A DNA stretch of 64,000 nucleotides. Origin: Acidimicrobiia bacterium. GTDB taxonomy: Bacteria; Actinomycetota; Acidimicrobiia; Acidimicrobiales; Poriferisodalaceae. Location: contig JAJEEO010000010.1 of the NCBI GenBank assembly GCA_022820925.1, positions 19,947-83,946 of the forward strand, written 5' to 3'. Numbering within the stretch: the first letter of the stretch is position 1; every line of letters begins with the position of its first letter. Of this stretch, positions 7,779 to 16,792 are shown one piece after another. The notes under the pieces are model-generated. The model did no database searches, had not been told where the DNA came from, and saw nothing but the letters and a program-made list of their open reading frames with translations. A program made the position numbers and the translations under genes.

Positions 7779-8975
7779 TCACGCTGAGACCAGGTCTGCG
7801 ATGCGGCTGATGCCCTCGGCCAGATCGTCGAGCCCGAGGGCGAACGAGAAGCGCGCGTAACCGGGGGCGCCGAACGCTTCACCGGGCACGAATGCCACCT
7901 TGGCGTGTTCGAGCACGGCCGCCGCAAGCTCGAGCGTGGTCGTGACTTCCGTGCCGCCATAGCGTCGCCCGAGCAGCCCTTCCATGTTGGGGAATGCGTA
8001 GAACGCGCCTTGGGGCTCGGGGCAGTCGACGCCCTCGATCGAGTTGAGCATCTCGGTGATGCGCTGGCGCCGCACGTCGAACGCCGAGCGCATCATCGCG
8101 ACCGCCTCGAGGTCGCCCGACACGGCAGCGAGCGCCGCGGCCTGCGCCACGTTGCAGACGTTGGAGGTGGCATGACTCTGCAGGTTGGTGGCCGCGCCGA
8201 TCACATCTGGGGGCCCGGCCATCCACCCGACCCGCCAGCCCGTCATGGCGTAGGTCTTGGCCACGCCGTTCAGCACGACACAGCGGTCGGCGATCTCGGG
8301 CACCAGCACAGGGAGCGAGTGGTGCTCGGCGTCGCCGTAGATCAGGTGCTCGTAGATCTCGTCGGTGATCACCCACAGACCGTGCTCGACGGCCCACTGG
8401 CCGATCGCCACGATCTCGTCGCGCGGGTAGACGGCGCCGGTCGGGTTCGACGGCGACACGAACAGCAGGGCCTTGGTGCGCTCGGTCCGGGCCGCTTCGA
8501 GCTGTTCGACGCTGGCGCGGAAACCGGACTCGATGCCGGCAAACACTTCGGTCGGTACGCCGCCGAAAACCCGGATCGCCTCGGGATAGGTCGTCCAGTA
8601 CGGGGCGGGCAGCAGCACTTCGTCGCCCGGATCGATGAGCGCGGCCATGGTGTTGTAGACGGCCTGCTTGCCGCCGTTGGTGACCAGGAACTGGCTGGCG
8701 TCCCAGTCGAGACCGCTGTCACGCTTCGTCTTGGCCGCCAGAGCGGCCTTCAGCGCAGGTTGCCCCCCGGCCGGCGAATAGCGGTGATTGGCAGAGTCGC
8801 GGCAGGCGGCCACCGCTGCGTCGACGATGTGCTCAGGGGTCGGGAAGTCGGGTTCGCCGGCGCCGAAGCCGATCACATTCTCACCCGCTGCCCGCAGCGC
8901 CTTGGCCTTGGCGTCCACCGCCAGGGTTGCCGACGGCGCAATACCCGCCAATGCTGTCGATACTCGATTGGTCAT
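7779..8975 (-). CDS. Aspartate aminotransferase family, class I/II PLP enzyme
   Basis: This 398-aa fold-type I aminotransferase most likely interconverts aspartate and oxaloacetate with 2-oxoglutarate/glutamate. The N-terminus has the usual [10 protein letters not shown] substrate loop, the [10 protein letters not shown] stretch lies mid-protein, and the PLP-binding Lys sits in [11 protein letters not shown], followed by the phosphate-binding Arg. The ATG at 8975 has GGAGA about 8 bp upstream. It lies 94 bp upstream of serA on the same strand and probably shares its transcript, while serC diverges from its 5' side. Relatives may prefer prephenate or aromatic substrates, so exact specificity is uncertain. 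Confidence 0.88.
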   Translation of the reverse strand: MTNRVSTALAGIAPSATLAVDAKAKALRAAGENVIGFGAGEPDFPTPEHIVDAAVAACRDSANHRYSPAGGQPALKAALAAKTKRDSGLDWDASQFLVTNGGKQAVYNTMAALIDPGDEVLLPAPYWTTYPEAIRVFGGVPTEVFAGIESGFRASVEQLEAARTERTKALLFVSPSNPTGAVYPRDEIVAIGQWAVEHGLWVITDEIYEHLIYGDAEHHSLPVLVPEIADRCVVLNGVAKTYAMTGWRVGWMAGPPDVIGAATNLQSHATSNVCNVAQAAALAAVSGDLEAVAMMRSAFDVRRQRITEMLNSIEGVDCPEPQGAFYAFPNMEGLLGRRYGGTEVTTTLELAAAVLEHAKVAFVPGEAFGAPGYARFSFALGLDDLAEGISRIADLVSA

Positions 8976-9162
8976 TGGGCGTCTCCGCTCTGCTCGACGC
9001 GCTGCCACGAACGCCCGACAGTCTCGCCGCCCAGCGACCGCTTCAGGCGCGGAGCCGTCCCTCCCGGGCCAATCCGGCGCGAACTCGCCAACGACCATCG
9101 TCGGCGACTTGTAGCGAAAATGTGGTTGTCGGCAGCACGGCCGGGCGCAATAGTGGCAGCCA
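8976..9162. promoter_or_regulatory. Divergent promoter region between the aspartate aminotransferase and serC
   Basis: The 187-bp gap separates two divergently transcribed genes and must carry promoters for both. No clear -35/-10 pair or operator was found by eye, so this rests on gene layout alone. Confidence 0.5.
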
Positions 9163-10305
9163 ATGGCTGTCACTCCCTCATCGATTTCGATTCCCGCAGA
9201 ACTGCGGCCTGCTGACGGGCGCTTCGGCTCGGGGCCGTCCAAGGTTCGGCCCGAGGCCGTCAAGGCACTCGAAGCCCGTGCGCTCGATTACATGGGCACA
9301 TCGCATCGTCGCACCGGCGTGCGATCAGTGGTGGGCCGGCTGCGAGCAGCGATGACCGAGCTGTTCGGCCTCGGTGACGGCTGGGAGGTGGTGCTGGGCA
9401 ACGGCGGCAGCACCGGCTTCTGGGACGCAGCGGCCTTCTCGATGATCGAGCGGCGCGCCCAGCACCTGACCTTCGGCGAGTTCTCCGAGAAGTTCTCGGC
9501 GGTCACTGCCGCCGCACCGCACCTGGATGATCCGGTGGTGATCACGGCGCCGTACGGCAGCCACCCCGTGCCCGAGCTCGATGCCGGGATCGACGTGTAC
9601 GCGCTGACGCACAACGAAACGTCGACCGGCGTGGCGATGCCGCTGACGCAGCCGCAACTGGACCCGTGCCGGCAAGGCGTGTCGCCGGCACTGGTCATGG
9701 TCGACGCCACCTCGGCGGCCGGAGCGATGACATGGGATCCCCGCGATGTCGACTGCTACTACTTCGCTCCACAGAAGGCGTTTGCAGCCGATGGCGGGCT
9801 GTTCATCGCGCTCTGCTCGCCGGCTGCGATCGAGCGGATCGAGCGGATCGACGCCTCAGGTCGCTACAAGCCCGCCACGCTCGATCTGGCGATCGCCGCC
9901 CGCAACTCGCGCCAGGATCAGACGTACAACACGCCAGCGCTGGCCACGATCCTGCTGACGCTCGAGACCGCCGAGTGGATGCTCGACGGCGGCGGCCTCG
10001 GCTGGGCCGCCTCGCGTTCGGCAGCCTCCAGCGGTGCCGTCTACGACTGGGCGACAGCCCGCGACTTCGCCGCGCCGTTCGTCGCGGACGAGGCCATGCG
10101 CTCCCCCGTCGTATGCACCATCGACTTCGACGGCGTGAGTGCCGACGACATTGCTGCGGCACTTCGCGCCAACGACATCGTGGACACCGAGGGCTACCGG
10201 AAACTGGGCCGCAATCAACTGCGCATCGCGGCCTTCCCCGCAATCGAGCCCTCAGACGCCGAGGCCCTCACCGCCTGCATCGACTACATCGTCGAACGCC
10301 TCTGA
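9163..10305 (+). CDS. serC: Phosphoserine aminotransferase
   Basis: SerC converts 3-phosphohydroxypyruvate and glutamate to O-phosphoserine and 2-oxoglutarate, the second step of serine synthesis. The 380-aa product matches the actinobacterial form, with [13 protein letters not shown] near the N-terminus, MGTSHRR near residue 44 and the PLP Lys in [12 protein letters not shown] near residue 205. It is transcribed divergently from the aspartate aminotransferase and serA genes, so two serine-pathway enzymes sit within 3.6 kb. No serB is visible in the window. The ATG at 9163 is the natural start. Confidence 0.93.
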   Translation: MAVTPSSISIPAELRPADGRFGSGPSKVRPEAVKALEARALDYMGTSHRRTGVRSVVGRLRAAMTELFGLGDGWEVVLGNGGSTGFWDAAAFSMIERRAQHLTFGEFSEKFSAVTAAAPHLDDPVVITAPYGSHPVPELDAGIDVYALTHNETSTGVAMPLTQPQLDPCRQGVSPALVMVDATSAAGAMTWDPRDVDCYYFAPQKAFAADGGLFIALCSPAAIERIERIDASGRYKPATLDLAIAARNSRQDQTYNTPALATILLTLETAEWMLDGGGLGWAASRSAASSGAVYDWATARDFAAPFVADEAMRSPVVCTIDFDGVSADDIAAALRANDIVDTEGYRKLGRNQLRIAAFPAIEPSDAEALTACIDYIVERL

Positions 10306-10389
10306 CGCCACTGCCATCAGCCCACCCGAGCGGCTGAATGACCGCTGCCGACGACTCAGCCGAGCGGCTACAAGGCTGCTGCTCTGGGT

Positions 10390-10935
10390 TCAAACCTTGA
10401 TGACCAGCGTTCCGGCGGCTTTGTCGTGCCAGCCTTGGTAGACGCGGTCCCAGGTCAGGCTGACCTTGCACAGAATGAACCACAGTGCGCCGATCAGCCA
10501 GATGAACGGCTGCGCGGCCGGTATGCCGGAAACAGCCCAGCGGCCGATCGCCTTGCCCCACCCGGGAATCGCGCCATTCTGCGCATTCACGACCCTGATG
10601 CCCGCGATCCGCTTGCCGAGCGTGCGGCCCCACAGCGCCACCGAGCCTGCTTCGTAGAAGAACCAGATCAGCACCAGCACCCACCAGACCCAGGCCCCGG
10701 GGGCGATGCCGGAGAAGTCGGGAGTGTCTTCTTGGACCTGGTCGGAGATTTCGTCCCAATTGACACTCGCCAGCCAAAACACCGAGTTGATGACGAACAG
10801 CACGAACAAGTCGAACATCCGGGCGCCGAATCGAGCGGCCGGCGATGCCAGCTTGACCGTGCCGCCCGCTGGCAACTCAGCCCATCCGGTGCGCCGCCCG
10901 TCGCCTTCAGACGGCGGTTCGCTGTACTCGCTCAT
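10390..10935 (-). CDS. RDD family membrane protein
   Basis: This 181-aa integral membrane protein has the RDD-domain signature. An Arg-Asp pair marks the first helix (ARMFDLFVLFVIN, near residue 40), a second helix surrounds WVWWVLVLIWFFYE, and the motif GRTLGKRIAGIRVV follows near residue 105. A third hydrophobic segment (FIWLIGALWFILC) is near residue 145 and the family-typical GWHDKAAGT is near the end. The first ~30 residues are hydrophilic and disordered-looking. RDD proteins are implicated in Na+/H+ or solute exchange in some bacteria, but most are uncharacterised. Confidence 0.82.
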   Translation of the reverse strand: MSEYSEPPSEGDGRRTGWAELPAGGTVKLASPAARFGARMFDLFVLFVINSVFWLASVNWDEISDQVQEDTPDFSGIAPGAWVWWVLVLIWFFYEAGSVALWGRTLGKRIAGIRVVNAQNGAIPGWGKAIGRWAVSGIPAAQPFIWLIGALWFILCKVSLTWDRVYQGWHDKAAGTLVIKV

Positions 10936-11043
10936 CAGTGACCTCTGCCGTCGTTGCCGCCGCCTCAGGCGATCGTGCGCGAACCTAGCGCGCTTGGAAA
11001 CACCGGCTTCGGCGCAGCACCGGCGATCCGGCGACTGATTCAG

Positions 11044-11667
11044 CTAATTCAGCGACGGGTCGTCGGGATAGTTCGATAGCAGGCAGGCCGGCGGGGCTTG
11101 GCGCGCCAGCACGTCGTACCAGAGGGCGGCGGCGTCGGCAGTGAGGTCGCCTGGCACGGCGTCGAACACCCACCAGCACCCGGCCTCGAGTTCCCCTCGC
11201 AGCTGGCCGGGACCCCAGCCGGCGTGCCCGCCATAGATGCGCACCGCGATGACCTCGGTGTCGAGCTCTGAGGGATCGGCCGTGAGGTCCACCAGACCCA
11301 CGCCCCTGGCGACCGAACGCCAGACTCCCCCGGCATCAGACGACTCGCCTGTGGCGCTGGGAGACGGTCGCGCGTGTGCAGGGGGCGGGGCCAGCGTCGT
11401 TCCGAGAGCCAGCAGGTCCTGCGGCTCCACCGGTCCACCGAGCCCGACCGCCGCCCCTTCGGAGAATCGAGGAGCCCAGCGCGGAACGGCAGACGCGCAC
11501 GAGATCTCCGAGTTGCGGTTGATGACGACGCCGAGCGTGCCCGCCTCCTGATGCTCGATCACAAACACCACCGTGCGATCGAAGTTGGGGTCCACCAGGC
11601 GCGGCGTCGCCACCAGCAGGTCGCCCGCTCGGGGCACCCGCACCGGCGTCGCGACAACTTCGACCAC
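11044..11667 (-). CDS. YqgE/AlgH family protein (DUF179)
   Basis: This 207-aa protein contains the YqgE/AlgH fold throughout. Recognisable segments are GDLLVATPRLVDPNFDRTVVFV near the N-terminus (family hallmark), LGVVINR, and later GHAGWGPGQLRGELEAG, where the family has GYAGWGPGQLE. The biochemical role of the family is unresolved. A GTG at 11667 fits the family start better than an ATG 54 bp upstream, which would add non-conserved residues. It lies just downstream of ilvC on the same strand and may be transcribed with it. Confidence 0.85.
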   Translation of the reverse strand: MVEVVATPVRVPRAGDLLVATPRLVDPNFDRTVVFVIEHQEAGTLGVVINRNSEISCASAVPRWAPRFSEGAAVGLGGPVEPQDLLALGTTLAPPPAHARPSPSATGESSDAGGVWRSVARGVGLVDLTADPSELDTEVIAVRIYGGHAGWGPGQLRGELEAGCWWVFDAVPGDLTADAAALWYDVLARQAPPACLLSNYPDDPSLN

Positions 11668-11746
11668 GCCTCGATTCTGCCACCACGCCGCGACGTCGCA
11701 GGCGCCCAGAGCGTGGCGCACCGCCTGCTGCGCAGCGCCTGCAGCC

Positions 11747-12784
<1,038 letters not shown>

Positions 12785-12830
12785 CGGGGTAGTTCCTCTC
12801 GGAGTCAACGTTGGCGGGAGTTTGCCAGTC

Positions 12831-13400
12831 TCAGGCGGTCATGCCGACGGCGGGCTCATCGGCATCGAGCGCCCGCAGCGCGATGCGGCCGGTGCGCTGC
12901 AGCACGTGCAGGCCGAACGGGCGCAGCTGCCGCTCGCACCGGTCGAGCCGGTCCGGATGCGCGCTCACGCTCACGATGGCTTCGCCGTCGGCGTGATCGA
13001 GCACTTCCCCGCCGTATTCGGAGATCACATCGACAACCGCCTCAAGATCGACGGCGCCGACACGGGCCAGCATCAGCTCCCGCTCGAGCGAGTCGGAGGG
13101 ATGCAGCTCGCTGATGTTGATCACGTTGACGAGCTTGTCGAGCTGCTTCGCGATCTGGTTGACATCGGTGTTGTGGACGTCGACCACGATCGTGATGCGG
13201 CTGTAGGACGGATCGGCGGTCGGAGCCACCGCCAGCGAGAAGATGTTGAAGCCGCGCCGGCTGAACAGCCCAGCGATTCTCGCCAGCACGCCGAACTTGT
13301 TCTCGACGATGGCCGCGAAGATGTGCAGGTCCGGCTCCTGCGGCAGGCTCACCACCGCGGTTTCCTCAGGCGACAGGTTCGTGCCCTGCGCGCCGCTCAT
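12831..13400 (-). CDS. ilvN: Acetolactate synthase small (regulatory) subunit
   Basis: IlvN binds the catalytic IlvB subunit and confers valine feedback inhibition. The 189-aa product has the N-terminal ACT domain (residues ~15-90, with [21 protein letters not shown]) and the second ACT-like ALS_ss_C domain. The ATG at 13400 is chosen because it overlaps the stop of a 10-codon micro-ORF as ATGA and has GGCAGG 5 bp upstream; a further in-frame ATG at 13415 would add five residues. The start region is duplicated (see repeat at 13387-13435). It is followed by ilvC. Confidence 0.93.
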   Translation of the reverse strand: MSGAQGTNLSPEETAVVSLPQEPDLHIFAAIVENKFGVLARIAGLFSRRGFNIFSLAVAPTADPSYSRITIVVDVHNTDVNQIAKQLDKLVNVINISELHPSDSLERELMLARVGAVDLEAVVDVISEYGGEVLDHADGEAIVSVSAHPDRLDRCERQLRPFGLHVLQRTGRIALRALDADEPAVGMTA

Positions 13401-13435
13401 GACGGCCTGCCACATTGCGCGCCGCTCATGACGGC
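13387..13435. repeat. 20-bp direct repeat spanning the ilvB/ilvN junction
   Basis: Identical 20-bp copies lie at 13387-13406 and 13416-13435, offset 29 bp. Each holds the ATGA stop-start overlap on the minus strand. One copy closes ilvB and the other opens ilvN. Confidence 0.9.
13397..13429 (-). CDS. Ten-codon micro-ORF relaying ilvB to ilvN by two ATGA overlaps
   Basis: The ATG overlaps the ilvB stop (ATGA) and its TGA overlaps the ilvN ATG (ATGA). The peptide would be [10 protein letters not shown]. Its start copies the ilvN start (MSGAQ) because a 20-bp segment is duplicated with a 29-bp offset, which changes frame. A ribosome ending IlvB could restart here, stop 33 nt later, and restart on ilvN. 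Translation is inferred from geometry only. Confidence 0.4.
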   Translation of the reverse strand: MSGAQCGRPS

Positions 13436-15180
13436 GCGCTGCCCTTCAACGCTGCATCGGCGTCGCCCTCGGGACCGAGGATGATGTCGTCGTTGGAGCC
13501 GCCAGCCGGCACCATCGGATACACCTTCTCCTCGGTGTCGACGCGGAAGTCGACCACCACCGGGCGGTCGTTGATGGCATTCGCCTTGGTGATGGCAGGC
13601 ACCACTTCCTCTGCAGATTCCACCCGGATGCCCACGCAGCCCATGGCCTCGGCCCAGCCCACGTAGTCGGGATGGTCGGCGCTGAGGTACACCTCGCTGT
13701 ACCGCTCGGCGTAGAAGAGCTCCTGCCACTGGCGCACCATGCCCAGGTAGGCGTTGTTGAGGATGCCCACCTTGACCGGGATGTTCTCGGCGCTGGCAGA
13801 GATCAGCTCCTGCGCAGTCATCTGGAAGCAACCGTCTCCGTCGATGGCCCACACGGTCCGGTCCGGCTGGCCCACCTTGGCGCCGATCGCTGCGGGCACT
13901 GCGAAACCCATCGTTCCCAGGCCACCGGAATTCACCCAGGTGTAGGGGTAGTCGAATTGCCAGTACTGGCTCGCCCACATCTGGTGCTGGCCCACGCCCG
14001 CCACCACGATCGTGTCGTCGGGGGTGTGATCGCGCATCTGCTCCACCACGAACTGCGGTTTGAGGGGGTAACCGCCCGACGGCTGGTCATATTGCAGCGG
14101 GAACTGCTCCTGCCAGCCCGAGACGGTCGACTTCCACGCGGATCGATCTGCCAGTGCGTCGGCGGCCGCGCTGCCGTCACTGGGACGCAGCGCCTCGATC
14201 AACGCTTCGATCGCCACCTTGGCGTCACCGGCGATCGCCACCTCGGGCACGCGCACTTTGCCGTGCTCGGCTGGGTCGATGTCGACGTGAATGACCTTCG
14301 CGCTCGGGGCGAAGTGTGCTGGATTGCCGGTGACCCGGTCGTCGAAGCGCGCGCCGAGGTTGATGAGCAGGTCGGCCTGCTGCATCGCGGTCACCGCGGT
14401 GTAGTTGCCGTGCATGCCGGGCATCCCGAGGCACAACCGGTGGCTGTCGGGAAATACGCCACGCGCCATCAGCGTCGTCACCACATGGATGTCGCACATC
14501 TCGGCGAGCTCACGCAGGGCTTCCGCCGCCCGGGCCTTCAGCAGACCGCCACCGGCGTAGATGACCGGGCGCTCGGCTGCGCGGATGAGCTGCGCCGCTT
14601 CGGCAATGGCTGCCGGATCGACCTCACGGCGGGGCCGGTACCCCGGCAGTTCGACGCTGTCGGGCCAGTACCAATCCATCGTCGCGTTGCTGACGTCCTT
14701 GGGCAGGTCGATCAGCACGGGGCCGGGTCGTCCCGTCGTGGCGATGTGGAATGCCTCGGCCACGATGCGCGGGATGTCGGCGGGGTCGGTCACGAGGTAG
14801 TTGTGCTTGGTGACCGCCATGGTGATGCCCGTGGTGTCGCACTCCTGGAAGGCATCCGAGCCGATGGCCGACATGGCCACCTGGCCGGTGACCACCACCA
14901 GGGGGATCGAGTCCATGAAGGCGTCGCACAGCGGCGTCACGATGTTGGTGGCTGCCGGGCCGCTGGTGACCATCGCCACGCCGGGCTTGCCGGTGACGTG
15001 GGCATAGCCCTGCGCCATGTGGCCCGCGCCCTGCTCGTGGCGGACGAGCACATGGCGGATCGGCGAATCCAGGACTGGGTCGTACACCGGGAGGATCGCG
15101 CCGCCGGGCAGGCCGAACATCACCTCGACACCGCTCATCTCGAGGCTTCGCATCAAGGCCTGAGCGCCGGTCAGCTCCAT
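13426..15180 (-). CDS. ilvB: Acetolactate synthase large (catalytic) subunit
   Basis: IlvB is the ThDP- and FAD-dependent enzyme that condenses pyruvate with pyruvate or 2-oxobutyrate, the committed step of branched-chain amino acid synthesis. The 584-aa product shows the catalytic-Glu region (RHEQGAGHMAQGYA near residue 50), a central domain, and the ThDP/Mg2+ motif with WAIDGDGCFQMTAQEL near residue 440. The ATG at 15180 is preceded by AGGAGA at 6 bp spacing. Its TGA overlaps the micro-ORF at 13429. Upstream lie a terminator-like hairpin and a short Leu/Val-rich reading frame, so transcription is probably attenuated. Confidence 0.96.
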   Translation of the reverse strand: MELTGAQALMRSLEMSGVEVMFGLPGGAILPVYDPVLDSPIRHVLVRHEQGAGHMAQGYAHVTGKPGVAMVTSGPAATNIVTPLCDAFMDSIPLVVVTGQVAMSAIGSDAFQECDTTGITMAVTKHNYLVTDPADIPRIVAEAFHIATTGRPGPVLIDLPKDVSNATMDWYWPDSVELPGYRPRREVDPAAIAEAAQLIRAAERPVIYAGGGLLKARAAEALRELAEMCDIHVVTTLMARGVFPDSHRLCLGMPGMHGNYTAVTAMQQADLLINLGARFDDRVTGNPAHFAPSAKVIHVDIDPAEHGKVRVPEVAIAGDAKVAIEALIEALRPSDGSAAADALADRSAWKSTVSGWQEQFPLQYDQPSGGYPLKPQFVVEQMRDHTPDDTIVVAGVGQHQMWASQYWQFDYPYTWVNSGGLGTMGFAVPAAIGAKVGQPDRTVWAIDGDGCFQMTAQELISASAENIPVKVGILNNAYLGMVRQWQELFYAERYSEVYLSADHPDYVGWAEAMGCVGIRVESAEEVVPAITKANAINDRPVVVDFRVDTEEKVYPMVPAGGSNDDIILGPEGDADAALKGSAPS

Positions 15181-15210
15181 CGATTCTCTCCTGAACAATC
15201 TGCGTCCACA

Positions 15211-15237
15211 AACAAAAGCGCCTCCCGAGCGGGAGGC
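15211..15237 (-). terminator. Rho-independent terminator in the ilvB leader (attenuator)
   Basis: On the minus strand a perfect 7-bp stem (GCCTCCC/GGGAGGC, loop GCTC; 15237-15220) is followed by GCTTTTGTTT. It sits 40 bp upstream of the ilvB ATG and 28 bp after the stop of the leader peptide. A second stem, GCGAGC/GCTCGC at 15264-15241, lies between the two and could be the pausing or competing structure. Confidence 0.75.
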
Positions 15238-15264
15238 AGGGCGAGCGCGTCGAGACGGGCTCGC

Positions 15265-15315
15265 CTAGACAAGTACCCCCAAGGTGCACTCAAGCAAGTG
15301 TGCTGGCGTGCGCAT
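15265..15315 (-). CDS. ilvB leader peptide, 16 aa, Leu/Val-rich
   Basis: The peptide reads MRTPAHLLECTLGVLV. It has four Leu and two Val among its last ten residues. The Leu codons are TTG, CTT, TTG and CTT and one Val codon is GTA, all unusual in this GC-rich window, as expected of control codons in ribosome-mediated attenuation. It ends at TAG directly before a hairpin and 28 bp before the terminator. No Shine-Dalgarno is seen; the putative -10 box lies 6 bp upstream of the ATG, so the mRNA may be leaderless. Confidence 0.65.
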   Translation of the reverse strand: MRTPAHLLECTLGVLV

Positions 15316-15321
15316 CGGTTC

Positions 15322-15350
15322 ATTCTGTCGTGCCCATCGGGCAGCCACAA
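15322..15350 (-). promoter_or_regulatory. Putative promoter of the ilvBNC leader transcript
   Basis: On the minus strand TTGTGG (15350-15345) and CAGAAT (15327-15322) are separated by exactly 17 bp, and the leader ATG starts 6 bp after the -10 box. This fits a sigma-70-like promoter with initiation at or next to the ATG. Confidence 0.55.
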
Positions 15351-15405
15351 CCTTGCGCGTGCCCGACAGCGTCCGAAACCTGGCGCCCGCAACACCGAGC
15401 GGGCC

Positions 15406-15411
15406 TACATT
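15406..15411 (+). promoter_or_regulatory. Putative -10 box of the LppZ-like lipoprotein gene
   Basis: TACATT lies 6 bp before the GTG at 15418, and no Shine-Dalgarno is visible. This is the same spacing as at the divergent ilv leader, pointing to a leaderless mRNA. No clear -35 box is seen. Confidence 0.4.
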
Positions 15412-15417
15412 GACCGG

Positions 15418-16758
15418 GTGCCTCGCAGACGGCTGTTCAGCCTCGTGGCCTGTGCTGTGGCGATGACGACCGGGGCCGCCGCGGCCGGGTGCTCCGGCAT
15501 CGACGACAGCACGGGTCCGGTGATCGGCAATCCGGCGGGCGGCACCGCAACCACCGTGCCCGAGCCGACCACGACCCTGCCGCTCACCCAGACGCCCGAA
15601 TACGTGGCGTCCAACACACCCTGTCCCGCTGGCCTTCCCGAGATCGGGGCTCTCGCCCTCGCAGAGGCCGCTCCCGGGCACACCGTGACCCTGGAGCCGT
15701 TCCTGGATCTGCCCGAGGCCACCGTGATGGTGTTCGATCCGGCGCTTTCTGGTGCAGGCAGCCGCGGCGGCGGCTTCGTCGGCGACCGCCGGGGACGCAT
15801 CTGGCATTTCGACGTCGACGCAAGCCGAGGCGCCGTGCTCGGTGAGGGCCCCGTGGCAGATTTCTCGTCGAACACAGCGGCCGAGCACGATCAAGGTCTG
15901 GTCGGTATGACCTTCGGGCCGGACGCACGGCTCTGGATCAATCGCACCGACCGCCATGGCGACAGCGTGGTGACCGTGCTGACACCCCGAGACGGCCGCT
16001 CGGGGCTGCAGGGCGAATTCGCGGATCTGCTGGTGGTGTCCCAGACCAACGCCCAGCACAACGGCGGCTCACTGGTCTTCGGGCCGGAGGGGCTGCTATA
16101 TGTGTCATTCGGCGACGGCGGCGGCCTCGGCGACCCGCATCACCACGGCCAGAACCTCACCACGCCCCTCGGCGCGATCCTGCGTTTCGCCGTCGACGAC
16201 GGCGGCAGCGACGACGCAAGCGATTTGCGGTTGGTGCCGGCACCGGGCAATCCGGATCTCGGCACGGCCGGCGATCCCCGAATCTGGGCCTTCGGCGCCC
16301 GCAACCCGTTCCAGATCTCCCTCGACGCGGCGACCGGCACGCTGTGGATCGCCGACGTCGGCCAGCAATGCATGGAGGAAGTGACCGTCCTGGGGCTCGA
16401 CGAGGCGGGGGCCAACCTGGGCTGGAACTCCTATGAAGGCAGCCGTCGCTTTGTCGGCGCCGAGCTCGACAACCACCGCGAGCCCGACTTCGAGTACCGG
16501 CACGGCCGCGGCCTCTGCGCGGTCATCGGCGGGCACGTCTACCGCGGCAGCGAGCTGGATTGGCTGACCGGGCGCTACGTGTTCGCCGATCTCTGCGGGG
16601 GTGACATCTACTCGGTCGCGGTGCAGCCCGGCACGGCGCCCGACGAGGTGTGGAGTCTCGGCGTCAGCACGCCCCGACCGGTCGGCTTCGGCGTGGACAC
16701 CGCCGGCGAGCTGTACGTGATCGACATCGAGACCGGCGTGTGGCGCCTCACCGGATGA
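15418..16758 (+). CDS. Lipoprotein with PQQ-dependent sugar/sorbosone dehydrogenase beta-propeller (LppZ-like)
   Basis: This 446-aa secreted lipoprotein has a positively charged start (PRRR), a hydrophobic core and a lipobox-like AAAAGC near residues 20-25, followed by a Thr/Pro-rich linker (to ~residue 55). The rest is a glucose/sorbosone dehydrogenase six-bladed propeller. Its signatures include HNGGSLVFGPEGLLYVSFGD, GQNLTTPLGAILR, AFGARNPF and IADVGQ. It would act outside the membrane on sugars or similar substrates, if PQQ is available. M. tuberculosis lppZ (Rv3006) has this domain and lies in the same place between gatB and ilvB. The GTG start is much shorter than the open frame that runs antisense through ilvB. 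Confidence 0.85.
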   Translation: MPRRRLFSLVACAVAMTTGAAAAGCSGIDDSTGPVIGNPAGGTATTVPEPTTTLPLTQTPEYVASNTPCPAGLPEIGALALAEAAPGHTVTLEPFLDLPEATVMVFDPALSGAGSRGGGFVGDRRGRIWHFDVDASRGAVLGEGPVADFSSNTAAEHDQGLVGMTFGPDARLWINRTDRHGDSVVTVLTPRDGRSGLQGEFADLLVVSQTNAQHNGGSLVFGPEGLLYVSFGDGGGLGDPHHHGQNLTTPLGAILRFAVDDGGSDDASDLRLVPAPGNPDLGTAGDPRIWAFGARNPFQISLDAATGTLWIADVGQQCMEEVTVLGLDEAGANLGWNSYEGSRRFVGAELDNHREPDFEYRHGRGLCAVIGGHVYRGSELDWLTGRYVFADLCGGDIYSVAVQPGTAPDEVWSLGVSTPRPVGFGVDTAGELYVIDIETGVWRLTG

Positions 16759-16792
16759 CGCAGGCAGCACCGATCGGGTCCGGGACGTAGCC

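Noticed and set aside
13672..15417. Long plus-strand open frame running into the LppZ-like gene (about 1028 codons in total)
   Set aside because: The first ~580 codons are antisense to ilvB and have no family features. The signal peptide and lipobox begin at GTG 15418.
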